A DNA stretch of 64,000 nt, from NCBI GenBank assembly GCA_016713505.1, contig JADJPA010000001.1, positions 2,679,501 through 2,743,500 of the forward strand, written 5' to 3'. Positions 17,822 to 27,230 of the stretch are shown here, piece by piece (position 1 is the stretch's first letter; the number at the start of each line of letters is the position of its first letter). The position numbers and the translations under genes are program-made. Under the pieces are notes generated by a model. The model saw only the letters and a list, made by a program, of their open reading frames with translations, was not told where the DNA came from and made no database searches. The DNA comes from Candidatus Competibacteraceae bacterium. GTDB lineage: Bacteria; Pseudomonadota; Gammaproteobacteria; Competibacterales; Competibacteraceae.

Positions 17822-17940
17822 GGCATCACAAATAGGTCAAAAAAGAAGATAATCCAATAGCCTACGCCAATAAAAGTATCTCCGCCCCCGCCGCTTAAGT
17901 CAAGGATTCGATACAGCCTCGCCAGCACCGACAAGACGCG

Positions 17941-20322
17941 TCATAGCCGCACCACCCACTCCCGGCACAACCACTGCCGCCGGTCGGCTCGCAACGCGCG
18001 GGTCACCATTTTACCATTGACAGTCAGCTCTATTTCCGCCAATTCCGGCCAGCCGTAAACGACCGGGGTAAAGGTCACCGTGTCGCGCGGATAATGACCC
18101 GCCTCCGCGATCCGCACCTTCAAGCGCTCTCCCTGGATTTCAGCGGCGATCTCGGCGCCGCCCCACGCGCCGCGTTGGTAACGCTGCGTGTCCCGGTCGT
18201 CGAGCGCGTACTCGAAACGGGCGGTTTGTTCGCGACAGAACAGATGCAATTCGACCGCACTCAAATCCATGACGCTGTTATGCAGCGGTCCGGCGTAGTA
18301 CGGCAGCACCGCCCCGTCACGGGCGAACAGCGGCAGCTCGTCCAGCGCGGCGGCATAATGCAACACGCGCCCACCATGCACCCAAACGCCGTGATTCAGG
18401 TCGAACCACCAACCCGGCGGCAACGCCACCGTGCGCTCTTGGTATTTGACGCCATGATGGATCGTCTCCGGCCCCCGGCCCTCGCCGTTCAAGACCGGCG
18501 CGACCAGCAGCGCGTCACCCACCAGATATTGATCGTCCAGATGGGCGTATTCGGAATTGTCGTAATGATACAGCAACGGCCGGATCACCGGATCGCCGTC
18601 CCGCCAATGGGCGAAGAAACACTGATACAGGTACGGCAACAACCGGTAGCGGGTTTGGATGGCGCCGCGAATCGCCGCCAGCGCGGCCGGCCCGAACTGC
18701 CACGGCTCTTGCAACCGGGAATCGCGCATGGAGTGATTGCGGTAAAACGGGAACAGACAGCACGCTTGATGCCAGCGCACCAGCAACTCGGCGTTGGTAT
18801 CGTCCATGAAACCGCCCACATCGGGACCGTTGAAGGCGACGCCGGACAGACCCAAATTGAGCGAACACGGCAAGGCCATCCGCAAGTGTTGCCAGTTGCT
18901 GGCGTTATCGCCGGTCCACACCGCGGTGTGACGCTGGGTGCCGGCGCAGGCGCTGCGGGTCAGCAAGAACGGCCGGCCGTCGGGATCGACCCGCTCCCAA
19001 GCCGCTCGGCTGGCCATCGCCATGAAATGTGCGTATTGATTGTGATAGCGCTGGTGCGGGATCGCGCCGTGCTGGAAGCGCATTTCCTCGGCGCGGCTGA
19101 AGCCGGTGGCAGGGTCGTTCATGTCCAGCCACGCGCCATCCACCGCGCTGTCGCGCAAAAAATCCGCCAACCATCGCGACCACCAGTGGCGCGTCTGCTC
19201 CAGGGTAAAATCAGGAAACACCGTATCACCCGGCCAGACTTTACCCACGTACTCGCGCCCGCTGGCGGTCTGGCAGAACACCGCCTGTTCGCGGCCGCCG
19301 TCGTAGACCGCGTAACCGGGCTCGCGCTTCACGCCGGGATCGACGATGGTGACGGCGCGGATCCCCGCCGCTTTCAGGTCGCGATTCAACCCGGCCGGAT
19401 CGGGAAAATCCGTCCGATCCCAGGTGAATAGCCGATAGTCGTCCATGTAGTCGATGTCGTACCACAAGGCGCTGACCGGCACCTCGGCGGCGGCGAAGCG
19501 CTCGGCCAGTTCGCGAAACTCCCGCTCGGATTGGTAACCCCAACGGCATTGGTGATAGCCCAGCGCCCACAGCGGCGGCAACGGGGCGCGGCCGGTCAGC
19601 GCCGCATAGCGCCGGGTCACCTCCGCCAGGGTCGGTCCGGCCAGCAGATAAAGATCGGTCACGCCGCCGAAGGCTTGATACCAGAATTCACCCGGTCGGG
19701 TCTTACCGACATCCATGATCGCCCGGTTGGGATTGTCGAAAAACAGGCCCAAAAACCGCTCGCCGACTTTAAGAATCGCCAGGGGAATGGCGACGTAGGT
19801 CGGATCGTAGTCGTCGCGGGCGTAGGTGTGGCGAAACACCGCCACGACATCGACGGTCAGGAAATCGGCGGTCTCGCCCAACTTGTTGAGACGGCCGGCG
19901 CGCTCGCCGAGCCCGTAACAGCCGCTCGCTCCGGTCAAAGCGAAATTCAGCAGCAACGCCTCACCGCAACAGCCGATTCCGTTGGCGACAGTCGCTAGCG
20001 CGACGCCCGCCATCGTCACCTGAAGCTGGCTGGCGCTGCATTCGACCCGGCCGTCTGGCGCTTCAAAGATCGCGATCTCGCCCGCCAGCTTGGCCGGCGC
20101 GGCGCGGCCGATCCGATAATCCGCTAACACGGCGTCGGAGTCTTGAACCGGATCGGTCGCTTGGGCGTTTTCGAACCGCAACCGCAGGCAGCCTTCCAAG
20201 ATGGCCGCGCAAGCGACCCGCAGCCGAACACCGGAGCCCAACAACTCAATTTTTTCAGGATCGCCGCTCAGCTGTTCGGGATAGTCGAAATTGAGGGGAT
20301 GTATTTTTTGGCCGAAAAACAT
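17941..20322 (-). CDS. Alpha-glucosidase (glycoside hydrolase family 31)
   Basis: This 793-residue cytoplasmic enzyme (no signal peptide) hydrolyses terminal alpha-glucosidic bonds, probably of maltodextrins or related oligosaccharides. The catalytic nucleophile is Asp400 in GAWLDMND, where DMND replaces the common DMNE. The acid/base is Asp472 in WTGDNAS. Other GH31 marks are ALGYHQCRWGY and YDIDYMDDYRLFTWD upstream, and a C-terminal beta-sandwich. It stands alone, 46 bp before the end of the convergently oriented dsbC neighbourhood on the same strand. A role with the secreted GH15 enzyme in alpha-glucan use is plausible but unproven. Alpha-xylosidase or glucosyltransferase activity is possible in this family. 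Confidence 0.88.
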   Translation of the reverse strand: MFFGQKIHPLNFDYPEQLSGDPEKIELLGSGVRLRVACAAILEGCLRLRFENAQATDPVQDSDAVLADYRIGRAAPAKLAGEIAIFEAPDGRVECSASQLQVTMAGVALATVANGIGCCGEALLLNFALTGASGCYGLGERAGRLNKLGETADFLTVDVVAVFRHTYARDDYDPTYVAIPLAILKVGERFLGLFFDNPNRAIMDVGKTRPGEFWYQAFGGVTDLYLLAGPTLAEVTRRYAALTGRAPLPPLWALGYHQCRWGYQSEREFRELAERFAAAEVPVSALWYDIDYMDDYRLFTWDRTDFPDPAGLNRDLKAAGIRAVTIVDPGVKREPGYAVYDGGREQAVFCQTASGREYVGKVWPGDTVFPDFTLEQTRHWWSRWLADFLRDSAVDGAWLDMNDPATGFSRAEEMRFQHGAIPHQRYHNQYAHFMAMASRAAWERVDPDGRPFLLTRSACAGTQRHTAVWTGDNASNWQHLRMALPCSLNLGLSGVAFNGPDVGGFMDDTNAELLVRWHQACCLFPFYRNHSMRDSRLQEPWQFGPAALAAIRGAIQTRYRLLPYLYQCFFAHWRDGDPVIRPLLYHYDNSEYAHLDDQYLVGDALLVAPVLNGEGRGPETIHHGVKYQERTVALPPGWWFDLNHGVWVHGGRVLHYAAALDELPLFARDGAVLPYYAGPLHNSVMDLSAVELHLFCREQTARFEYALDDRDTQRYQRGAWGGAEIAAEIQGERLKVRIAEAGHYPRDTVTFTPVVYGWPELAEIELTVNGKMVTRALRADRRQWLCREWVVRL

Positions 20323-20368
20323 CGTTCGCCCTCGACGCTGATTTGGAAATCCGCCTAAAGATCGCCGC

Positions 20369-21130
20369 TCAAGGCTGCGCGGTGGTTTTGGAGCCTTGGC
20401 TTTTTTGCTCCGCCAACAGTTGCGCCAGTTGGGTGGGAGGCACGTAACCGGGCAGCATTTCCCCGGATTCCAAAATCATGCTGGGCGTGCCGCGCACGCC
20501 CAACTTCTGGCCCAGTTCGTATTCCGCCTGAACCGGGTTATCGCACGTCTTGTTCTCAATGCTCTCGCCGCGCTTGGCTTTGGTCATGGCCTCCCGCCGG
20601 TCCGACGCGCACCAGACCGACACCGCTTTTTTGTAGGACTCCGAACCGATGCCCTCGCGCGGGAACCACAGGTAGCGTATCTTGATGCCTTCCTTGTTAT
20701 AGTCGGCTATCTGGCTATGCATCTTGCGACAGTAACCGCAATCGATGTCGGTAAAGACGGTAATCGTGTGCTTGACCGGCCCCTCGGGACCGAAAATCAC
20801 CATATTGTTTTCGCCGAGCGCCTTGATGGCCTTGCCGCGCAACTCGCCGCGCCGGTGGTCGGTCAGATTGTCGCGGGTACCTAAATCCAGAATATCGCCC
20901 TGCACCGCGAAACGGCCATCTTCACTCACATATAAGACCTGGCCGCCGATTACGACCTCATAAAGGCCCGGAATCGCGGAGGGAGCCACACTGTCGGGCT
21001 TGTCGCCCTCCAAAGCCGCTTGCAGCTTGGCCAGATCAGGCTGCTTGGGCGGAGCCGCGGGGGGCGCGGGGTCGGCGGCCAGCGTGCCGGCGGAATACAG
21101 AGCGGCGACGATCAATAAGGTTTTACGCAT
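20369..21130 (-). CDS. dsbC: Thiol:disulfide interchange protein DsbC
   Basis: This 253-residue periplasmic disulfide isomerase has a signal peptide at about 1-19 (ending GTLAA), an N-terminal dimerisation domain, and a thioredoxin fold with active site Cys131-Gly-Tyr-Cys134. A second, structural cysteine pair is visible (VWC and TCDNP). The cis-proline loop is in RGTPSMIL. It rearranges wrong disulfides and is normally kept reduced by DsbD, which is not in the window. The start is 26 bp from the divergent queA start, so both promoters must overlap the neighbouring coding sequences. A Lys/Gln-rich tail follows the domain. Confidence 0.92.
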   Translation of the reverse strand: MRKTLLIVAALYSAGTLAADPAPPAAPPKQPDLAKLQAALEGDKPDSVAPSAIPGLYEVVIGGQVLYVSEDGRFAVQGDILDLGTRDNLTDHRRGELRGKAIKALGENNMVIFGPEGPVKHTITVFTDIDCGYCRKMHSQIADYNKEGIKIRYLWFPREGIGSESYKKAVSVWCASDRREAMTKAKRGESIENKTCDNPVQAEYELGQKLGVRGTPSMILESGEMLPGYVPPTQLAQLLAEQKSQGSKTTAQP

Positions 21131-21156
21131 TTCAATACCTACAGCATGGCAACGGG

Positions 21157-22293
21157 ATGATGGATTCAGAGTTTACCCGGAAGTCGAAGTTTCACAACGG
21201 CTACCCGCTCGGTGAATCGCATCACCGCTCCCAACCGGAGGAACCGAGCCGTCAATGGCGCCGTCAGGATTTCCATTTCGAGCTGCCCACGGAGTTGATC
21301 GCTCAGCACCCTCCAGCGCGGCGCGGCGACAGCCGGCTGCTGGTGCTGGAGGGTGCCACCGGGGCGCTCGATGATCGGCGGTTTGAGGAACTACCGCGCC
21401 TGCTGCGTCCCAATGACCTGCTGGTGTTCAACGACACCCGCGTCATCCCGGCCCGACTGTACGGTCGCAAGACCAGCGGCGGGCGCATCGAGCTAATGGT
21501 GGAACGGCTGCTGGACCAGCGGCGGGCGCTGGTTCACTTGCACGCCAGCAAAGCGCCCAAACCCGGCGGCGTGCTGCTGCTGGACGCCGGATTCACCGCC
21601 ACCGTGCTCGCCCGCCACCACGACCTGTTCGAAATCAGCATCGAGAGCGATCGGCCCTTGCTGGCGCTGCTGGAGCAGCACGGCCAAATCCCGCTGCCGC
21701 CTTACATCGCCCGCGAACCGACCGAACGGGACCGCGAACGCTATCAAACCGTTTACGCTCGCCGGTCCGGCGCGGTGGCCGCGCCCACCGCCGGCCTGCA
21801 TTTTGACCGAACGCTGCTAGACCGGCTCGCCGCCACGGGCGTTACACAAACCTTCATCACGCTGCACGTCGGCGCCGGCACCTTTCAGCCAGTGCGGGCC
21901 GAACGTATCACGGAACACGTCATGCACGGCGAGCTTATCGAGGTCGGCGCCGAGGCGTGCGAGCAAATCCGCGCGGCCCGAGCGCGCGGCGGCCGAGTGA
22001 TCGCGGTCGGCACCACGGCGGTCAGGGCGCTGGAAACCGTCACCGATGACGCGGGTATTCCGCGACCTTGGCGCGGTGAAACCCGCATTTTCATCTACCC
22101 CGGCTATCGCTTTCGCGGCGTGGACGCGCTGATCACCAACTTTCACTTGCCGGAATCCACTTTATTGATGTTGGTGGCCGCCTTCGTCGGTCATGCCGCG
22201 ATTTTGCGCGCCTACCGGCACGCGGTCGAACGCCGTTACCGCTTTTTCAGCTACGGCGACGCCATGTTGCTGACCCGCCACTCGGCTTCCTGA
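21157..22293 (+). CDS. queA: tRNA preQ1(34) S-adenosylmethionine ribosyltransferase-isomerase QueA
   Basis: QueA transfers the ribosyl part of SAM to 7-aminomethyl-7-deazaguanine in tRNA to give epoxyqueuosine. The protein is complete, from DFHFELPTELIAQHP through FNDTRVIPARL, GRIELMVERLL and AAPTAGLHFD to the C-terminal VDALITNFHLPESTLLMLV. It carries about 36 residues before the usual QueA start, and no ATG, GTG or TTG lies at the usual position, so the ATG pair at 21157/21160 is the likely start despite a poor ribosome-binding site. No tgt gene follows in the window; htpX comes next, separated by 98 bp. Confidence 0.93.
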   Translation: MMDSEFTRKSKFHNGYPLGESHHRSQPEEPSRQWRRQDFHFELPTELIAQHPPARRGDSRLLVLEGATGALDDRRFEELPRLLRPNDLLVFNDTRVIPARLYGRKTSGGRIELMVERLLDQRRALVHLHASKAPKPGGVLLLDAGFTATVLARHHDLFEISIESDRPLLALLEQHGQIPLPPYIAREPTERDRERYQTVYARRSGAVAAPTAGLHFDRTLLDRLAATGVTQTFITLHVGAGTFQPVRAERITEHVMHGELIEVGAEACEQIRAARARGGRVIAVGTTAVRALETVTDDAGIPRPWRGETRIFIYPGYRFRGVDALITNFHLPESTLLMLVAAFVGHAAILRAYRHAVERRYRFFSYGDAMLLTRHSAS

Positions 22294-22391
22294 ACAAAAT
22301 CGCCGCATTTTGGTCCCAACAGGCGCCAAACCACTTGCAATCGCGGCTAGCGCATCCCTACAGTTCAAAATCGCCTCAACGGAGTGCCGTC

Positions 22392-23276
22392 ATGAAACGT
22401 ATTTTCTTGTTCGTCGTCACCAACCTGGCGGTCGTGCTGCTGCTTGGCATCGTCGCCCGGCTGCTGGGCGTGGATCGCTATTTGTATCAATCCGGCCTCA
22501 ACCTTTCGAGCCTTTTGATCTTCGCGGCTATTTTCGGCATGGGCGGCTCGATCATTTCGCTGTTGATGTCGAAGTCGATCGCCAAGATGTCGGTCGGGGC
22601 ACAGGTCATCCAAAACCCCAGTAGCCAGACCGAACGCTGGTTGGTCGACACCGTGCAGCGCCAGGCACAAGCAGCCGGAATCGGCATGCCGGAAGTGGCG
22701 ATTTACGACTCGCCGGAACCGAACGCCTTCGCCACGGGCGCCAACCGCAATGCGGCTTTGGTGGCGGTCAGCAGCGGGCTGCTGCAACAGATGTCGGCCG
22801 ACGAAGCCGAAGCCGTGCTCGGCCACGAAGTCAGCCACGTCGCCAACGGCGACATGGTGACGCTGAGCCTGTTGCAGGGCGTACTGAACACCTTCGTGAT
22901 CGTCCTGTCGCGCCTCGTCGGCTCGGTGGTGGATCAGGGCTTATCTCGCGGCCAGGACAATCGCGGTTCCGGCATCGGCTACTACCTGACCAGCATGGTG
23001 TTGGAGCTGCTGTTCGGCTTGCTGGCCTCGTTGATCGTGATGTGGTTCAGCCGCCAGCGGGAATTTCACGCCGACGCCGGCGGCGCTCGGCTGGCCGGTC
23101 GCGGCAAGATGATCGCGGCGCTGGAGCGGTTGCGGCAGTTGCACGAACCGTCGCGCTTGCCCTCGCAGATGGCCGCGTTCGGTATCAACGGCGGCTTTGG
23201 CCAGGGCTTGCGCAAGCTGCTGACGACGCATCCGCCGCTGGAGGAGCGTATCGCCGCGCTGCGCCAGCAGGCCTGA
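22392..23276 (+). CDS. htpX: Membrane zinc metalloprotease HtpX
   Basis: This 294-residue inner-membrane M48 peptidase degrades misfolded membrane proteins. It begins MKRIFLFVVTNLAVV and has two N-terminal helices, the zinc motif HEVSH at 145-149, two further hydrophobic segments after it (about 160-225), and a conserved REFHADAGGARLAG segment with the third ligand. The length equals that of E. coli HtpX. I chose the ATG at 22392 because GGAG lies just upstream and the known N-terminus starts here; an earlier ATG would add 19 unrelated residues. Confidence 0.93.
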   Translation: MKRIFLFVVTNLAVVLLLGIVARLLGVDRYLYQSGLNLSSLLIFAAIFGMGGSIISLLMSKSIAKMSVGAQVIQNPSSQTERWLVDTVQRQAQAAGIGMPEVAIYDSPEPNAFATGANRNAALVAVSSGLLQQMSADEAEAVLGHEVSHVANGDMVTLSLLQGVLNTFVIVLSRLVGSVVDQGLSRGQDNRGSGIGYYLTSMVLELLFGLLASLIVMWFSRQREFHADAGGARLAGRGKMIAALERLRQLHEPSRLPSQMAAFGINGGFGQGLRKLLTTHPPLEERIAALRQQA

Positions 23277-23288
23277 CGGGCACGACGA

Positions 23289-23328
23289 GAACGAATGCCG
23301 CGGCACGCGGCTGCCCGGACCTTCGTTC
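23289..23328. terminator. Nested hairpin between convergent htpX and the FimX-like gene
   Basis: GAACGAA (23289-23295) pairs with TTCGTTC (23322-23328). Inside it GCCGCG (23297-23302) pairs with CGCGGC (23306-23311) over a three-base loop. A short T run (gggtttt) follows on the plus strand. It sits in the 59-bp gap between two convergent stops, the expected place for a shared terminator. Confidence 0.5.
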
Positions 23329-23335
23329 GAGGGTT

Positions 23336-25429
23336 TTAGCTGGCGTATTGCCGGAAATCGAAATCCAGTTTAGGGCTCGCTTCCGCGACCATGCTGCCTT
23401 GCACCAGCGTGACCCCGAACTGCCAGATGCTCGCCATCTGCGGCGCCGTCGCAACGCCGGCGGCCACGACGCGAATCTTTAGGTTCTGCGCTTGGGCGGC
23501 CAAATCCGCCATCGCCCGGCGGCTGTTTTCGTCCTTGGATTTGGCCAGACGCTCGATCAGGCTGCCGTCCAGTTTGATATAGTCGGGCGTCAACTCCTTC
23601 AGCAGGCGGTCGGAATGCGGCTTGCCCCCAAAATGAGACAGCGCCACGCCGCACCCCAGCTCCCGCAAGCGGACGCGCAAATACTTCGCTTCCTCGAAGC
23701 AATCTTCCAGATTGTCCTCCTTGATCTCCAGCACCAAGTGCTGGGCCGGCAGTCGACTGTCCTTGACGCTCTTGGTGAGCCAATCGAAAAATTGCTTGTC
23801 CACGATGGAGTTGCGAGAAATCCGCACGAAAAGCAGCGGCGGCTTCAAGGCATCCTGCCGGATTTCCATGAGCGCCGACAGCGCGCGGATGAGCGTCCAT
23901 TTATCCAGCGCCGCCATCGCGCCATAGCGCGCTGCCACCACGCCTACTTTTTCCATGGGCTGCGGCTTGCCGGTCTCCTCATCGACAATTTGCAGATACG
24001 TTTTGTAACGCGCTTCCTCGGCCGCGCCGAAACTGACGATCGGTTGATAGTTGAGACTTAACAGCCCCTTGGTCAAGGCAGCTCGAATCAGCCTGATGAC
24101 CGCCTCATCCTGCGGGCTGACCACACCGCTCTTCTTTTCAGGACTGGGCGGGTTGTAAACCTCGACCCGATTGCCGCCTTTTTGCCGGGCCATCTCGCAG
24201 GCCCGGTCGGCGTGCGACAAAATCTGCACGGCGCTTTCCTGACTATCCTTGGCCCTGCAAATCCCGATACAGCAGGTGGTGGTGAACATTTTGTTGCCGA
24301 TTTGAAAGCTGTGCTCGGCGATGGCCGCACAAATCCGCCCGCCCACCACCACCGCGTCGGTCGGCGAGCCGGCGGGCAAAAAAATCGCGAACACCCCGCT
24401 GGCGAAATGCGCGGCGATATCTTCGCGCGCGAGCATTTCCTTGAACAAACCAGCCACTTCGCTCACGAACTGCTCGACAGCCTCGAACCCCATGGCGTAA
24501 CGGATGGCGGCGTAGTCCGTCAACAAGAGGTACAACACGCTGCCTTCGTGATCGATCTCCAAGGTTTCCATAAAAAACCGCCGGCTGTACAAACCGGTCA
24601 CCTCATCATGCTTGAGCAAATCTTCAAGCTGCTGCTGGCTGATCGTACTGCTCTCCGGGGTGGCGTCCCGCACGATGATTTGCGTGCAGGGTTCGTCGTT
24701 CATCCGGGTCGGCGCGCATTCCAACATGATCGGAAAGGTTTTAGCGTTGCTGCGCAACCCGACCAGCTCGACCGGTTCGACCGCTTTGCCAGAGCGGATG
24801 CTGCGACGCAATACGCTCTTTAACGCGTCCCGATAGGTGGGAGGCACCATGTGGACCAATTGAATGTTGGCCAGTTCTTCCTTGTGTTCGTAACCAAACA
24901 GTTGCAGGTATGCCGGATTGGCGTAGATATGCACGCCTTCATGAATGTAAGCGACGGCTTCCTGGCTGTTTTCCAAGAGCGCCTGAACGCGGCTCTCGCT
25001 TTCCTTGAAACGGGTTTCGAAGGATTGCCCGCGCTTGCGCGCTCGCAAGTGCGCCAGTTCCTTGCGCGCCACCGCCACCAGATGGTCGGCATCTTCCAGA
25101 TCAAAGTAGTTGTCCGCCCCTTCCTCCAGCAGGCGGGCGGGCTTGTGCTGCTGGCGGTAAGCCTCGTCCACCGTCACGACGATGGGAATATCTTGCCCCG
25201 ATTCGGCCACCATCAGCCGCACCTCGGCGACGGTCGGCAAGTCTTCGCCCGGCCTCAATAAAATCAGATCCAGCAGTTGATAATCAATGGCGTTGCGAGT
25301 CTGCTCGGCCTGGTCGGTTTCGGTCAGTTCGAGCTGGTAGCCATCCGCCCGCAGGGTCTTGACGACATGGTCGATGGCGGACCTCGAACGATCCACGATC
25401 AGCAGATTGATGACGGAAGGCTCAGACAC
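23336..25429 (-). CDS. FimX-like c-di-GMP effector: receiver-like, PAS, degenerate GGDEF and EAL
   Basis: This protein of about 697 residues has four modules: a CheY-like domain (about 5-130), PAS (about 150-270), a GGDEF-like domain (about 285-425) and an EAL-like domain (about 445-690). The cyclase motif is replaced by ASGVF. In the EAL domain the EAL triad reads TYL and the DDFG motif reads SHFGG, so both enzymes should be inactive. This order, size and degeneracy match Pseudomonas FimX, which binds c-di-GMP through its EAL domain and promotes type IV pilus assembly at a pole. The likely start is GTG at 25429 with AGAGG upstream, overlapping the epmB stop; a TTG at 25438 is an alternative. 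No pilus genes are adjacent. Confidence 0.8.
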   Translation of the reverse strand: MSEPSVINLLIVDRSRSAIDHVVKTLRADGYQLELTETDQAEQTRNAIDYQLLDLILLRPGEDLPTVAEVRLMVAESGQDIPIVVTVDEAYRQQHKPARLLEEGADNYFDLEDADHLVAVARKELAHLRARKRGQSFETRFKESESRVQALLENSQEAVAYIHEGVHIYANPAYLQLFGYEHKEELANIQLVHMVPPTYRDALKSVLRRSIRSGKAVEPVELVGLRSNAKTFPIMLECAPTRMNDEPCTQIIVRDATPESSTISQQQLEDLLKHDEVTGLYSRRFFMETLEIDHEGSVLYLLLTDYAAIRYAMGFEAVEQFVSEVAGLFKEMLAREDIAAHFASGVFAIFLPAGSPTDAVVVGGRICAAIAEHSFQIGNKMFTTTCCIGICRAKDSQESAVQILSHADRACEMARQKGGNRVEVYNPPSPEKKSGVVSPQDEAVIRLIRAALTKGLLSLNYQPIVSFGAAEEARYKTYLQIVDEETGKPQPMEKVGVVAARYGAMAALDKWTLIRALSALMEIRQDALKPPLLFVRISRNSIVDKQFFDWLTKSVKDSRLPAQHLVLEIKEDNLEDCFEEAKYLRVRLRELGCGVALSHFGGKPHSDRLLKELTPDYIKLDGSLIERLAKSKDENSRRAMADLAAQAQNLKIRVVAAGVATAPQMASIWQFGVTLVQGSMVAEASPKLDFDFRQYAS

Positions 25430-26495
25430 GCGTTCCAACCTCTACGGATGGCCAGAAATCCGACGCTAACCAGGGCTTAGCGGAGGCGCTCCCTACCGGG
25501 ACCTTGGCCGGATAGCCCGGTTGTTCCCGTACCAACCGGGGTACAAGATAGCCCGGTAACAGCTGCAACAATCTGTCCATGATAGCTGATGCCTCGCTTT
25601 CGTTCACCTCATAATGCGCCGCACCGCGCACGCGATCGAGCAGATGCAGGTAATAGGGCAGCACGCGGGCGGCGAACAAAACCTCGCTCAGCTCGGCCAG
25701 CACCGCCGCGTCGTCATTGATGCCCCGCAATAAGACCGATTGATTCAACAGCGTTAGCCCGGCTGCGGCCAAGCGTTCCAGCGCCTCGCGCACGGTTTCA
25801 TCGATTTCGCGGGGGTGGTTGGCGTGAATCACCAGCACCGGGCGCAGCCGAGTCTTGGCGAGAACATCCAGCAACCCATCATCGACCCGTTCGGGCAGGA
25901 CGACCGGTTGTCGGCTGTGGATGCGCAGGCGCTGTAGATGGGGAATTCGGTCCAAACGTGCCAATAATGCGTCCAAACGTCGGTCGGACAACGACAATGG
26001 ATCGCCGCCGCTGAGAATCACTTCCCGGATGCTGGCGTCACCGGCCAGATAAGCCAGCGCCGGCCGCCATTCCGCAGCGCCCGCCTGATGCTCGGCATAG
26101 GGATATTCGCGCCGGAAACAATACCGGCAATGCACCGCGCAAGCGCCGGTGACGACCAGCAGCGCCCGGCCCTGGTATTTATGCAGCACACCCGGCGCGG
26201 CCCGCGCGGACCCGTCAGCAACCGGGTCGGCGACGAACCCTGGCGCTGGCGCCAGTTCCGCCGCCAACGGCAATACTTGCCGCAACAGCGGATCGTCGGG
26301 ATCGCCCTTGCGCATCCTGGCCACGAAGCCGCGCGGCACCCGCAGCGGAAAGCGCGCGGCCGCCGCCCGCGCCGGCCACGACCGTTCCAAATCGAGGTCC
26401 AATTCTTGCAGCAATTCGACCGGATCGGTGATGGCCCGAGCCAGCTCACGTTGCCAGCGCGGCACCTGACGCCTGTTCGATTTTGTCAGTATCAT
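25422..26495 (-). CDS. epmB: EF-P beta-lysylation protein EpmB (lysine 2,3-aminomutase)
   Basis: This 357-residue radical-SAM, PLP-dependent enzyme converts (S)-alpha-lysine to (R)-beta-lysine for attachment to EF-P. The cluster motif CxxxCxxC is at Cys119, Cys123 and Cys126 (CAVHCRYC), followed by FRREYPY and ILSGGDPLSL. It lacks the long extensions of catabolic aminomutases, as expected for EpmB. It is divergent from its substrate gene efp, with 44 bp between the starts. I chose the ATG at 26495; an in-frame TTG two codons earlier is equally close to a GGAAGGG element. The 3' end overlaps the start of the FimX-like gene by a few bases, so the two are probably co-transcribed. Confidence 0.92.
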   Translation of the reverse strand: MILTKSNRRQVPRWQRELARAITDPVELLQELDLDLERSWPARAAAARFPLRVPRGFVARMRKGDPDDPLLRQVLPLAAELAPAPGFVADPVADGSARAAPGVLHKYQGRALLVVTGACAVHCRYCFRREYPYAEHQAGAAEWRPALAYLAGDASIREVILSGGDPLSLSDRRLDALLARLDRIPHLQRLRIHSRQPVVLPERVDDGLLDVLAKTRLRPVLVIHANHPREIDETVREALERLAAAGLTLLNQSVLLRGINDDAAVLAELSEVLFAARVLPYYLHLLDRVRGAAHYEVNESEASAIMDRLLQLLPGYLVPRLVREQPGYPAKVPVGSASAKPWLASDFWPSVEVGTRV

Positions 26496-26539
26496 AGTCA
26501 ACTATTTTTTGACCCTTCCACAACCGAGATGGATGTTGT

Positions 26540-27109
26540 ATGGCAACGTATAGTACCAATGAATTCAAAAGCGGATTGAAGATCATGCTGGATGGCGACC
26601 CCTACGCCATCGTCGAAAATGAGTTCGTCAAACCCGGCAAGGGCCAAGCGTTCAACCGGGTCAAGGTGCGCAACCTCAAAACCGGACGGGTCATCGAGCG
26701 CACCTTTAAGTCGGGCGACAGCGCGGAAGGCGCCGACGTGGTCGATGTCGAATTGCAATACCTCTACAACGACGGTGAATACTGGCACTTCATGGACCCG
26801 CAGAGCTACGAGCAGCTAACCGCCGATGCCGCGGCCGTGACCGACGCCGCCAAGTGGTTGAAGGAAGAAGCGCTCTGTCAGGTCACGCTGTGGAACGGCG
26901 TGCCGCTGAGCGTGGCCGCGCCCAATTTCGTGATCATGACCATCGTGGAAACCGATCCCGGCTTGCGCGGGGATACCTCCGGCGGCGGCGGCAAGCCGGC
27001 AACCCTGGAAACCGGCGCGGTGGTCCGAGTTCCGCTGTTCGTGCAAAGCGGCGAGGTGATCAAGGTGGACACCCGCACCGGCGAATACGTTTCCCGCGTC
27101 AAGGAATAA
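26540..27109 (+). CDS. efp: Elongation factor P
   Basis: EF-P enters the ribosome E-site and relieves stalling at consecutive prolines. This 189-residue protein has the three beta-barrel domains, with Lys34 in the loop KPGKGQAF, the residue modified by EpmA/EpmB. The C-terminal signature (DTRTGEYVSRVKE) is complete. Both modification enzymes are encoded nearby, epmB divergently and epmA two genes downstream, so the beta-lysylated form is strongly predicted. A 121-bp gap separates it from the diiron-GGDEF gene. Confidence 0.97.
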   Translation: MATYSTNEFKSGLKIMLDGDPYAIVENEFVKPGKGQAFNRVKVRNLKTGRVIERTFKSGDSAEGADVVDVELQYLYNDGEYWHFMDPQSYEQLTADAAAVTDAAKWLKEEALCQVTLWNGVPLSVAAPNFVIMTIVETDPGLRGDTSGGGGKPATLETGAVVRVPLFVQSGEVIKVDTRTGEYVSRVKE

Positions 27110-27230
27110 GCGAGGCTACGGGCTCCAGCCATGAAGACTTGGATTTGGCCGAGACGCACGGGCGTCGGGCGGGTCGCTCGCCGGCGTCGGACGCCGCTGG
27201 GCTGACAACCGGGACCGGGAGAATGCGCGC

